The notes under the pieces: model-generated
Seen by the model: only the letters and a program-made list of their open reading frames with translations
Database searches by the model: none
Told to the model about the DNA's origin: nothing
Program-made: the position numbers and the translations under genes
In this document: in pieces, positions 1-7,049 of the stretch
Layout: every line of letters starts with the position of its first letter
Position numbering within the stretch: the stretch's first letter is position 1
NCBI GenBank assembly: GCA_903857865.1
Contig: CAIOGO010000016.1
Coordinates: 4,081-68,080 of the forward strand
Direction of reading: 5' to 3'
DNA from: an uncultured bacterium
Lineage (GTDB): Bacteria; Bipolaricaulota; Bipolaricaulia; UBA7950; UBA9294
DNA length: 64,000 bases

Positions 1-1
1 G

Positions 2-364
2 AGTACCCAGGTGCAGGTATACATCAATGTCTGGTTTGACTGGAACTGCGATGGCGATTGGGATGATACGATCCAGTGCTTCGATCTTGCCGGGGTCACT
101 GATGTCTGGGAGTGGGCGGTTCGGAACTGCCTCGTCACCTTGAACCCTGGCCTCAATGCCAAGGTGACACCGGGTTTCCTGTTCATGACGCCCCAACCTG
201 GTCAGATGGTGTGGATGCGCATCACGCTCACCGACGTCCCCGTGAGCGCCGCGGGCAATGGCGGGCCATTCACGAGTCCGCTCGATCAGGGCAAGGGCGG
301 CAGCGGCCCCGTCGGCGGCTACCAGTACGGAGAGACGGAGGACTACGAACTGGGGCCGTACTAG
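2..364 (+). CDS. GEVED-domain secreted protein, C-terminal end (partial)
   Basis: The frame is open from the first bases of the window, so the gene starts upstream and only about 120 C-terminal residues are visible. The segment has the layout of a GEVED domain: an aromatic/Asp-rich strand (WFDWNCDGDWDD), a turn region rich in Gly and Pro, and the closing signature GETEDYEL three residues before the stop. GEVED domains are found at the ends of large secreted or surface proteins of environmental bacteria and are thought to be extracellular adhesion or binding modules. The function of the whole protein cannot be judged from this fragment. The internal GTG at 11 is unlikely to be the true start. 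Confidence 0.75.
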   Translation, partial: STQVQVYINVWFDWNCDGDWDDTIQCFDLAGVTDVWEWAVRNCLVTLNPGLNAKVTPGFLFMTPQPGQMVWMRITLTDVPVSAAGNGGPFTSPLDQGKGGSGPVGGYQYGETEDYELGPY

Positions 365-788
365 CAGGCAAATCCGGATGCGCCCGTTGGGAACTGCATC
401 GAGACTCGACGTCGCGGATGAGAATGACGGAACGCAGAGACGTCCGATCTAGCCAGAGGAGCGGAATTGCTCGCAATCCGACAACGTGGTGTGGCGAGAG
501 CCATGGCGGCAGAGGCGGGGCAATGGACGTCGCGCCAGGATCCCGACGCGGAGCCGATCGGTACAGTACTGGCTGACCAACTCCACGCTAGTAGGCAGCA
601 GCTCCCAGAGGAATCTGTTAGTTCCGGCCAGCGCACCGAGACGCCGAGCACTTCGAGCTCCTGCGTTTCTGCGTCCTCAGTTCGCGGCGAAGGTGGGTGC
701 GGTCAGTCCGTCACGTACACGGTCAGATTGAAGGCCGCACGACGCCGCGGTATCTTGGCACTCTGGCTCGATCAGAAAGGTGGCATCG
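365..788. other. Intergenic stretch, no gene recognised
   Basis: This stretch separates the GEVED gene from the nitroreductase. Several short overlapping open frames exist on both strands, but none has a plausible start with a ribosome site, a recognisable motif, or protein-like composition; they are rich in Arg, Ser and Pro, as expected for shadow frames in GC-rich DNA. No strong hairpin or tRNA-like fold was seen. Confidence 0.6.
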
Positions 789-1559
789 ATGAATGAGACT
801 CTGCGGACGATCCACTCTCTGCGAACGATTCACGGCGACTTCTCGGAACGGGAAGTCAGCGACGCCGACCTGACCCAGATTCTCGAGGCGAGTGTCCGCG
901 CGGCGAACGCCTCGGGCCGGCAGAGCTACTCAATCATCGTTCTCGACGATCGGGCGAAGATGAAGGACCTCTTCTCCTACCAGGGCAGCCGAGCGCTCAT
1001 CTACTGCGTCGACTTCACCCGCATCATGGCCCTGGCTCGGCATCTTGGGCACGAGTTCGACAACGATCACATCATCGGGTTCATCACCGGAACGATGGAC
1101 ACGATGCTCGCGGCCCAGACGGCCGTCATCGCCGCGAAGTCGCTGGGGATCGACTCTATGGTCACGAACGGCCTGCATCGAAACAGCCTCGACAAGGTCT
1201 ACGAAGCCCTGAAGCTGCCGCCCACGTCGTGCTTCCCTCTCGCCACCGTTGTTCTCGGATATCCGCGCCAGGAACCGCCGTACCAGAAGGGTCGCCTCGA
1301 CTTGGACGCCGTCGTTCACTTCGGCGAGTACCACCGACCGACAGGAGCGCAGCTCGACCGAGTCGTGGCTCAGTACGACGACGTCTCCAGGCACATCGGC
1401 CTCATCCCAAACTGGCAAGAGCAGGGGTTCCGGCACTACCTCGACTGGTTCTACACCAAGTGGACCGGCAAGCCCGCGACCGACCGAGTCGCCACGGGGA
1501 AGGTGCTCGAGTTCCAGGAGCGGCTTGCGAAGAGCGGATTCTGGTGGCCGGAGGCGTGA
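789..1559 (+). CDS. Nitroreductase-family flavoprotein
   Basis: A 256-residue protein of the nitroreductase fold, which uses FMN and NAD(P)H to reduce nitro or related groups in the cytoplasm. Family features visible are the N-terminal helix with the R-T-I-H-G-D-F pattern, a central segment with TMLAAQTAVIAAKSLGIDS (the usual dimer-interface and FMN region), and LATVVLGYPRQ before an extended C-terminal tail. ATG 789 is chosen because AGAAAGG lies about 8 bases upstream; a GTG at 780 is in frame but overlaps that site. The substrate is unknown. A decayed copy of its last third lies at 5255-5494, and the remnant of an integrase abuts its stop on the opposite strand. Confidence 0.85.
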   Translation: MNETLRTIHSLRTIHGDFSEREVSDADLTQILEASVRAANASGRQSYSIIVLDDRAKMKDLFSYQGSRALIYCVDFTRIMALARHLGHEFDNDHIIGFITGTMDTMLAAQTAVIAAKSLGIDSMVTNGLHRNSLDKVYEALKLPPTSCFPLATVVLGYPRQEPPYQKGRLDLDAVVHFGEYHRPTGAQLDRVVAQYDDVSRHIGLIPNWQEQGFRHYLDWFYTKWTGKPATDRVATGKVLEFQERLAKSGFWWPEA

Positions 1560-1561
1560 TC

Positions 1562-2085
1562 TCAGAGGCAGCATCGTGACACGACCTCTGTTCCCATTCC
1601 CGGATCGAACAACGATCTGCGCGCGCTCCAGGTCTGCATCCATGACGCGCAGAGTGCAACACTCGATCAACCGGAGTCCGGACGCGTAGGAGGCGTGTTA
1701 TGAGGCCGAGCATGCTGTCGGGTTCCGTGGCGGCAAGGACTCTCCGAGCCTCGTCTTGCGATAGAACGGTGGGAACTCCGATTGGACGCTTCGCTCGAAC
1801 GGCGCCGAATTCGTCGATTCCGTTCTTGACGACACCCCGAAACAGACAGATGAGGTCAGTGAGGGCTTGGTTCTGCGTGGACGCTGAGATGTGGCGACCT
1901 GTAGCCAAGTGTGGGTGAAACCACTCAACATGATTTACTGACATCTCTGGCAGATGAAGCCACTACCCCGGCGCATCGCGATGGAATCGGGGGAATCGGT
2001 CAATCCACCGCGCATAGGATTCCTCCGTCCGCGGGGAGTAATGCTTGGTGGTGCATGCAGCGCGAAGTTGATCAAGGAGCCTCAT
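1562..2085 (-). pseudogene. intI: Integron-type tyrosine recombinase (IntI) remnant
   Basis: On the minus strand, ATG 2085 begins MRLLDQLRAACTTKHYS, then RTEESYARWI, the N-terminal SAM-like DNA-binding start typical of integron and XerC/D-type integrases. A TAG at 1965-1963 interrupts the frame. The same frame then continues with HVEWFHPHLA, STQNQALTDL and a stretch aligning with the linker to the catalytic domain. Near 1688 a frameshift moves homology to another frame, which reads YASGLRLIE (containing the first catalytic Arg), LRVMDADLE, IVVRSGNG and VTMLPL. Homology stops next to the nitroreductase stop codon, so the later catalytic residues (Lys, His, Arg, His, Tyr) are gone. Orientation and position beside a GTTAGCC site and attC-bounded cassettes favour IntI over XerC/D. 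The gene is dead: one nonsense codon, one frameshift and a 3' truncation. Confidence 0.85.
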
Positions 2086-2149
2086 GACTGTAGGATGGCA
2101 CGCCAAGGTAGCAATGTCAATATGAGAGGATAGGAGAGACGGAAAGTCT

Positions 2150-2222
2150 GATGAGGGTGGCCAACCAGGCGGAGTGCACTCCGCCGCTAGTGTGCACCGT
2201 TGCACGCTGATCATGGTTAGCC
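2150..2222 (+). other. attI: Candidate integron attI recombination site
   Basis: Between the divergent start of the integrase remnant (2085) and the first cassette gene lies GTTAGCC at 2216-2222, matching the core-site consensus GTTRRRY at which integron integrases cut after the G. The first six bases after the cut (TTAGCC) pair exactly with the GGCTAAC at the far end of the first cassette (2925-2931), as expected for the left boundary of a cassette. The left limit of the site is a guess. Confidence 0.65.
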
Positions 2223-2243
2223 CGACAAGGGACTGATCCGAGG

Positions 2244-2930
2244 ATGCAGAAGAAGGCGTTCGAACTCTCACGAGTCTCCGGTCAGCCGGTGTCCGATGCC
2301 GAACTGCTCGGCGATCTGCGTCGCGTGGCGACCAGCCTCGGGAAGACCACCGTTGGCCAGAAGGAGTACCGGCGCATCGGACGCTACGACGATTCGACGA
2401 CCACGCGCCGCTTCGGATCGTGGAATCGGGCCTTGAAGGCTGCTGGACTGAGCGTCTCAAACGTGGTCGACCTCGGAGACGAGGAAATGTTCGAGAACAT
2501 CCTCGCACTCTGGCAACACTACGGACGCCAGCCGCGGCGGCGCGAGCTCGCGCTTCCACCCTCGCGAATCTCGCAATCACCGTACCTGAGACGGTTTCGG
2601 TCATGGACTGCGGCGCTTGAGGGCTTCGTGGCACATGCAAACGCCAAGGACTATGGGAACGCTCCGATGAACGGGGTCTCATCGGCACCCGAGGATGCCC
2701 GCCGGACATCCCGCGACCCATCTCTTCGCCTTCGATTCCAGGTTCTTCAGAGGGACCGGTTCGCGTGCCGCTCGTGCGGTGCGAGTCCGGCGGCGAAGGC
2801 AGGGATCGAACTCCACGTTGACCACGTGACGCCTTGGAGCAAGGGTGGTGAAACGATCCTCGAGAATCTCCAGACCCTCTGCAGCAAGTGCAATCTCGGG
2901 AAAGGTGCTCATGGCCACGGGGCGGGCTAA
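2244..2930 (+). CDS. HNH endonuclease with two N-terminal homing-endonuclease-associated repeats (integron cassette 1)
   Basis: A 228-residue protein. Residues about 20-70 and 75-130 look like two copies of a helical repeat found beside HNH nucleases: one holds DLRRVATSLGKTT, a YDDSTTTRRFGSW motif and ALKAAGL; the second is the more divergent ILALWQHYGRQPRRREL. Residues about 165-225 form an HNH nuclease: R-F-Q-V-L-Q-R-D, CRSCG, HVDHVTPWSKGG, N-LQTLCSKCN, with two CxxC zinc pairs and the H-D-H core. It probably nicks or cuts DNA, with the repeats giving sequence contacts. The stop codon lies inside the attC R'' box, typical of cassette genes. ATG 2244 is preceded by GAGG only 1-2 bases away, so translation may be weak. 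Confidence 0.85.
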   Translation: MQKKAFELSRVSGQPVSDAELLGDLRRVATSLGKTTVGQKEYRRIGRYDDSTTTRRFGSWNRALKAAGLSVSNVVDLGDEEMFENILALWQHYGRQPRRRELALPPSRISQSPYLRRFRSWTAALEGFVAHANAKDYGNAPMNGVSSAPEDARRTSRDPSLRLRFQVLQRDRFACRSCGASPAAKAGIELHVDHVTPWSKGGETILENLQTLCSKCNLGKGAHGHGAG

Positions 2931-2987
2931 CAACCGGTTGCAGCGGCCGGTCGCTGCGCGGCCCGCCACTGAACCGGAACGTTAGCC
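2925..2987 (+). other. attC: attC site (59-base element) of cassette 1
   Basis: A 63-bp imperfect palindrome beginning GGCTAAC (2925-2931, R'') and ending GTTAGCC (2981-2987, R'), perfect complements of each other. Inner arms also pair: ACCGGTT near the left and AACCGG near the right, with CAGCGG/GCTGCG and GCGGC blocks around the centre. Size, outer boxes and position over the stop codon of the cassette gene are those of integron attC sites. Confidence 0.88.
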
Positions 2988-3003
2988 ACACTAGGAGAAC
3001 AGC

Positions 3004-3600
3004 ATGGACCCGAAGGTGAGACAGTCGTGGGAGGAGTTTCTGAATCCTGAGGTCACTCGTCCCCGTCTGATCGCCGCATCCATCTACATCGCTGGCTTCG
3101 AAGCCCTCAAGGACTCCGTCGTGGGCCGCATTCGTGACTTCTTCTGGAGTGGCTTCGATGAGTCCGGCGACAAGATCGATCCCGAGTACCAATCCGATGT
3201 TCTCGCTCGGAACAGGAGCCCTGTCTATGCCAGTCTCGAATGGCTGAAGGAGATGCACGCGATCGATGGCAGCGACCTGGCCGCATTCGATCGCGTAAAG
3301 GCTTGCCGCAACACTCTGGCACACAAGCTGTTCTCCACGCTGGGCTCAGAAGGATTGCCGCCCGACTTCGAGCAGTGCTTCAACGAGATGATCGCGCTGC
3401 TCCGCAAGATCGAGGTGTGGTGGATCACCAACGTTGAGATCCCAGCTAACCCCGACTACGCCGGCAGTGAGATCGATGAAGATGGAATCGTTCCGGGTCC
3501 GATCATGGTCATGCAGCTTCTCTTGAACGTCGCCCTCGGGGACGATGGGCGAAGCAAGACCTACTATGATGAGTTTCGCAAGGGCACCGGAGGTGGCTAG
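3004..3600 (+). CDS. Hypothetical protein, integron cassette 2
   Basis: A 198-residue soluble, acidic, helix-rich protein with no motif I recognise. It starts at ATG 3004 after AGGAG (about 6 bases upstream) and has no signal peptide or membrane segment. Visible features are an early RPRLIAASIYIAGFEALKDSVVGRI helix, a Trp- and acid-containing FFWSGFDES stretch, ACRNTLAHKLFS, and a hydrophobic KIEVWWITNVEI segment. The pattern of R-N-x-x-A-H after a helix is reminiscent of HEPN-like or abortive-infection-type helical proteins (RNxxxH has spacing R-N-T-L-A-H, a match to the HEPN RNase motif), but this is an inference from one short motif. It fills a cassette whose boundaries are the attC boxes at 2981 and 3648. 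Confidence 0.75.
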   Translation: MDPKVRQSWEEFLNPEVTRPRLIAASIYIAGFEALKDSVVGRIRDFFWSGFDESGDKIDPEYQSDVLARNRSPVYASLEWLKEMHAIDGSDLAAFDRVKACRNTLAHKLFSTLGSEGLPPDFEQCFNEMIALLRKIEVWWITNVEIPANPDYAGSEIDEDGIVPGPIMVMQLLLNVALGDDGRSKTYYDEFRKGTGGG

Positions 3601-3654
3601 CAGCGGCTTGCAGCGGACGGCGCTGCGCGCTGCCGCTGGTGCTGGGCGTTCGGC
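3595..3654 (+). other. attC: attC site of cassette 2
   Basis: R'' box GGCTAGC (3595-3601) overlaps the stop codon; R' box GTTCGGC is at 3648-3654. Between them GCAGCGGC/GCCGCTG and CGCTGCGCGC arms pair. The R'' box differs by one base from the GGCTAAC expected to pair with the start of this cassette (TTAGCC at 2982). The last six bases of R' belong to the next cassette, so mismatch between the two boxes is normal in an array. Confidence 0.72.
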
Positions 3655-3670
3655 CGACAGGAGTCTTCGC

Positions 3671-4447
3671 ATGACGCGCGTTGAGGAAATCAGAGCCGTA
3701 GCTGAACAGAACCGTGCGGTCTTTGAGAAGACGATTCCCCAATTGGCCGAGACTCTACAGCAATTGATCGGGTACGCCGACGAAATCGGAGAGGCCATCT
3801 CGGTTGGCAAGCAGAAGGATGGCAAGACCCAGGTCAGTTTCATTCCGATGGTTCTCGTCGCCCAACGCCAAGCGCTTGCAGCCTACGAGTTCTTCTCCTC
3901 CTGTCGTCCCTATCAAGGGTGGCTTCTCTTCCGCCCGGGTATCGAAGCGGTGCTCATCGCCGGGAAATGGTTCGACGATCCTGCGATGTTCCGACTCTGG
4001 AAGGAACGACGGGTCAGGTCGACGGAGTACATGGAGAAGTACTCCGGCAAGCATCTCCGGTCCAGGTCACTGCCGAACTCAGAGCGTTTGCAGGCCGTTC
4101 TTCGACGGATCAATGACGACTACCCACACTTCAACAATGACTACTGGAATCGTCACTTGTCCCTCCGACCCCAGGACCCGAACGCCTTCCTGCTCAGGCT
4201 CGAGTACTTCGATGACGGTTGGCTCTCGGAAGCTCATGCTCTCGCCTTCTTGCACCTGCTGGCGGTCCTCTTCGATTCCTTCGCGGCGATGTTCGCCAAG
4301 GGCCTCGTTGGCTTCGAGGTCCCTCCGCGCACTGACGCGATCACCGAGCTGCTTGACCCGAGGATACGGAGGTTGGCTCAGCAATTCCCTGATGCGAGGC
4401 TCGTGCTCCACGACATCGGATTGTGGGACACTGCAAACGTGGCGTGA
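3671..4447 (+). CDS. Hypothetical protein, integron cassette 3
   Basis: A 258-residue protein starting at ATG 3671 with AGGAG about 8 bases upstream (3659-3663). No signal peptide. The N-terminal 45 residues are a charged coiled-coil-like helix (EEIRAVAEQN, LAETLQQLIGYADEIGE). The middle contains an aromatic, membrane-interface-like patch (AAYEFFSSCRPYQGW) and conserved-looking KWFDDPAMFRLWKERR; the C-terminal half has LHLLAVLFDSFAAMF, weakly hydrophobic. I do not recognise the family. Cassette proteins of this size are often of unknown role; composition and codon use match neighbours well enough that it looks like a real gene. Confidence 0.75.
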   Translation: MTRVEEIRAVAEQNRAVFEKTIPQLAETLQQLIGYADEIGEAISVGKQKDGKTQVSFIPMVLVAQRQALAAYEFFSSCRPYQGWLLFRPGIEAVLIAGKWFDDPAMFRLWKERRVRSTEYMEKYSGKHLRSRSLPNSERLQAVLRRINDDYPHFNNDYWNRHLSLRPQDPNAFLLRLEYFDDGWLSEAHALAFLHLLAVLFDSFAAMFAKGLVGFEVPPRTDAITELLDPRIRRLAQQFPDARLVLHDIGLWDTANVA

Positions 4448-4747
4448 GCGCCAGCGGCTTCAAGGGAAGCGGCCGAACCAACAGATGAACCTAACAACCC
4501 CCTGCCGTCTCGGGTTCTGCAGGCTTCGCCACCGGCTGTGGTGGGTTCACATCCAACGAGACGGGGTCTGGTCTTGCACCAACGCAGCTCTCGCGGCACC
4601 GTGCTTGTCGCTGCCATTGCACGGGCGTCGAGCGAGCGTTCGCGGCGGTAGAGTCCTTCACGGGCTGTCTCTTGATCGCGCCGAGAGGAGAAGCGCTGAG
4701 ACTCACGCGAGACGCCGCACACCTATCATCGCGCAATGAGGTGAGCG
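4448..4747 (+). other. Left half of a third attC site, then non-coding DNA
   Basis: GCCGAAC at 4472-4478 (GGCCGAAC from 4471) is an exact complement of the bases that open cassette 3 (GTTCGGCC, 3648-3655), so it is the R'' box of that cassette. I could not find a convincing matching R' box: GTTCTGC (4514), GTTCACA (4545) and GTTCGCG (4638) all deviate, so the right half is lost or altered. CCGTCTCG (about 4504-4511) and CGAGACGG (about 4557-4564) form a secondary inverted repeat. No gene was seen. TATCAT at 4724-4729 may be a -10 element for the following GNAT gene. Confidence 0.55.
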
Positions 4748-5236
4748 ATGAGCAAGGTCCAGGTGAGGATGCGACCACTCGCGGAGAGGGACGTCGAGGA
4801 AATCGTCGAGTTGTCGTTGCTCGCGTGGGAGCCGGTCTTCGAGTCGTTCCAGAACGTCCTGGGCCCGCGCGTCTTCCCGATCCTCTATCCGGACTGGCGG
4901 AAGAGCCAAGCTGAGGGTGTCGAAGGCGCCTGCAGGGCGACCGACAAGTACCACACGTTGGTTGCCGAGCTCGACGGCCGTGTTGTTGGGTTCATCGCCT
5001 ACGACCTGAAGGGCGAGACGGGCGAGGTCGTCTTGCTTGCCGTGCATCCGGAGTTCCAGAAGCGCGGCATCGCGACACAGCTCAATCAGGCGGCACTCGA
5101 TGCGATGAAGGCGGCGGGGATGAAGATGGCGGTGGCTGAGACGGGCGGCGAAGAAGGTCACGCTCCCGCTCGACGCGCATACGAGAAGGCCGGGTACACG
5201 GGCCTTCCACTCGTTCGCTACTTCAAGGATCTCTAG
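4748..5236 (+). CDS. GNAT-family N-acetyltransferase
   Basis: A 162-residue single-domain GNAT. It starts with VRMRPLAERDVEEIVEL, continues with a substrate-side helix, and carries the acetyl-CoA signature VVLLAVHPEFQKRGIATQLN (motif A, R/Q-x-x-G-x-G/A) and a C-terminal ARRAYEKAGYTGL stretch. It should transfer acetyl from acetyl-CoA to an amine; the substrate is unknown. ATG 4748 follows GAGGTGA at 4739-4745. It lies between the cassette array and the decayed nitroreductase copy and may itself have been mobile, but no attC site was found at its end. Confidence 0.85.
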   Translation: MSKVQVRMRPLAERDVEEIVELSLLAWEPVFESFQNVLGPRVFPILYPDWRKSQAEGVEGACRATDKYHTLVAELDGRVVGFIAYDLKGETGEVVLLAVHPEFQKRGIATQLNQAALDAMKAAGMKMAVAETGGEEGHAPARRAYEKAGYTGLPLVRYFKDL

Positions 5237-5254
5237 CCTCGCCGTAAGACAGGA

Positions 5255-5494
5255 CCCTTCACCACAGAACGCGGAGAGTACCATCTCCCCACGAACGCAC
5301 AGCTGGGCCGGCTCGTGGCCGAGTACGATGACCCGTCGAGGCAGATCGGCCTCATCGCCAACTGGGAAGAGTAGGGCTTCCGGCACTACCTAGACTGGTT
5401 CTACACCAAATGGACGGGCAAGCCCGCGACAGAGCGAGTCGCTACAGGGAAGGTGCTCGAGTTTCAGGAATGACTAGCAAAGAGCGGGTTGTGG
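5255..5494 (+). pseudogene. Decayed C-terminal copy of the nitroreductase
   Basis: In one forward frame this DNA reads GEYHLPTNAQLGRLVAEYDD, then RQIGLIANWEE, a TAG (5372-5374), GFRHYLDWFYTKWTGKPAT, RVATGKVLEFQE and a TGA (5471-5473), then KSGLW. That is the last third of the nitroreductase at 789-1559 with two nonsense codons: the intact gene has CAG and CGG at those positions. The nucleotide match is high over about 230 bases. No upstream part of the gene is present. The two copies are in the same orientation and bracket the fossil integron. Confidence 0.85.
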
Positions 5495-5732
5495 ATGCGG
5501 GCGCTCCGCGGACCGCAATGGCCCTGCACAGCAGCGTCGTGCACCAGTGACGCGCGTGCCGCACTTGCCCTAGGAACCAGACGCCCGCTACGATAGCTCA
5601 CCTGGAACGGGCGCAGGGCCACGACGGCGGGGCCGCAGGCCACGAGTTGGCCAGGGGATGATAGACGCGGCGGGGTGGTGCGCTGGCCTGCAGTGGAGTG
5701 CTTGTTGCGTCGCCGGGTGGCGATGTTCAAGG

Positions 5733-6029
5733 ATGAAGGTCGTGTACAGGATCACCTACCCAAACGGGAAGATCTACATCGGCAAAGACTTGACAGACAC
5801 GATCGACTACTACGGAAGCCCCGACAGCGACTTGATTGCCAAGGACTTCGCGAGCGAGGAGAGACGGGATTTCACGGTGAGGAAAGAGATTCTGTGGTGG
5901 TCGGAGACCGCAACAGACTCGGAGGTGGCGCTCAAGGAAGTGGAGCTCATCAGGTACCACCGGGCGAATGATCCAAAGGTCGGCTACAACAAGTGGCCGA
6001 AGGCGGCTGGGCTCATGGAGGAAAAGTGA
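5733..6029 (+). CDS. GIY-YIG-like small protein
   Basis: A 98-residue protein. It begins VVYRITYPNGKIYIGKDL, which has the spacing and beta-strand pattern of the GIY-YIG nuclease start (here VYR...IYIG), followed by YYGSPDSDLIAKDF, a basic helix (RDFTVRKEILWW) and a terminal EVELIRYHRANDPKVGYNKW that resembles the usual E-x-x-x-I and N-x-x motifs. It may be a minimal or degenerate nuclease or a DNA-binding relative. AAGG just before ATG 5733 is a weak, very close ribosome site. The stop codon overlaps the GTG start of the next GIY-YIG gene by 4 bases (GTGA), implying translational coupling. Confidence 0.75.
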   Translation: MKVVYRITYPNGKIYIGKDLTDTIDYYGSPDSDLIAKDFASEERRDFTVRKEILWWSETATDSEVALKEVELIRYHRANDPKVGYNKWPKAAGLMEEK

Positions 6030-6874
6030 CCTCGGCAACGATCAAGCTGTTTCTGCCGCGCGGAGACGCGAAGAGTCTGCGAACTGCCGAAATCTCCAAC
6101 TGGACTGGCAAAGCCATCGCGGCGCCCCGCACCGAACTGGATGACCTTCTTGCCCGCGAGGAACTCGACAAGGCCGGTGTCTACATCTTGATTGGGAGCG
6201 ACCCTGTCACCAACGCCCCGCGCGCATACATCGGCGAGGCAGAGATCATTCGGGATCGGCTCAGGCAGCACAGGACAAAGGAGTTCTGGGTCTCGGCGAT
6301 CGTCTTCGTGAGCAAGGATGAGAATCTTACGAAGGCCCATGTGAGGTATCTCGAAGCCCGTCTCCTTACCGAGGCCGCGCAGGTGAAGAGATTCACGCTG
6401 GAGCAGAATCAGGCTGGCGGGTCGAAGCTTCCGGAATCAGAGCGCGAGGACATGGAGGTATTCCTTGCTCGCATTCGCCAGCTCCTCCCCGTCCTCGGCT
6501 CTGACATCCTTGCGCCGATTGCTCAGTTCGCCGCGGAGGCTCAGCCCGGCGGTGTGCTCTTCTGCCGCATCAAGGGCGCCGAAGCCCGAGGCCAGCGCAC
6601 GGCGAATGGTTTTGTCGTGTTCCACGGTTCCACTGCTGTTCTGGAGGAACGTCCGTCCGCCGAGAGCTACCCCTACGTCGTGGCCCAGCGCAGGCAGTTG
6701 ATCGCTGATGGCGCGCTTGTCGAAGAGAACGGCTTCCTGGTCTTCACCAAGGATGCGGAGTTCTCAAGCCCATCGGCAGCTGCGGCCGTCGTACATGGCG
6801 GGAGCGCAAACGGCCTTACAGTCTGGAAGATGGAGGGCGGCAAGTCGCTCAAGGAGCTGGACGCACAAGCCTAG
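6026..6874 (+). CDS. GIY-YIG nuclease-family protein with DUF4357-like C-terminus
   Basis: A 282-residue protein. Residues about 45-150 hold the GIY-YIG core: AGVYILIGSD, RAYIGEAEIIRDRLRQHRT (with the catalytic-type Arg), then a beta strand, and HVRYLEARLLTEA with the metal-binding Glu. Residues about 170-280 contain a region reading RIKGAEARGQRTANGFVV, VVFHGSTAV and RRQLIADGALVE, matching the DUF4357-type domain often fused to these nucleases. GTG 6026 is selected because GGAGG lies at 6017-6021 and it overlaps the preceding stop. The pair probably acts as one unit, possibly in DNA processing, defence or mobility; no partner methylase or recombinase is present. Confidence 0.85.
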   Translation: MTSATIKLFLPRGDAKSLRTAEISNWTGKAIAAPRTELDDLLAREELDKAGVYILIGSDPVTNAPRAYIGEAEIIRDRLRQHRTKEFWVSAIVFVSKDENLTKAHVRYLEARLLTEAAQVKRFTLEQNQAGGSKLPESEREDMEVFLARIRQLLPVLGSDILAPIAQFAAEAQPGGVLFCRIKGAEARGQRTANGFVVFHGSTAVLEERPSAESYPYVVAQRRQLIADGALVEENGFLVFTKDAEFSSPSAAAAVVHGGSANGLTVWKMEGGKSLKELDAQA

Positions 6875-7049
6875 CTGTCAACGTCCAGCGCGGCAGTCCG
6901 AGACTCCGCAGTCCGGCGAGGGGTGGAGTAAGCTCGTCGTATGATGAAGCAGCTCGCTGTGCGTTCGGCATGTCCCTCACCTTGGTGGTCTCGCCTGCGG
7001 CTGCAGGCCAGCCGAGGCCGCTGGGAGACGCCCGGAGAGGGGGGTAGGA

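Noticed and set aside
1963-3324. Minus-strand open frame of 453 codons across the cassettes
   Set aside because: Only its last ~40 codons (the IntI N-terminus from 2085) are meaningful. The rest is antisense to the HNH and cassette 2 genes and has shadow-frame composition.
4478-4645. GTTCTGC, GTTCACA and GTTCGCG as the R' box of the third attC
   Set aside because: None fits GTTRRRY well and none is flanked by arms that pair with the GCCGAAC side, so only the left half is claimed.
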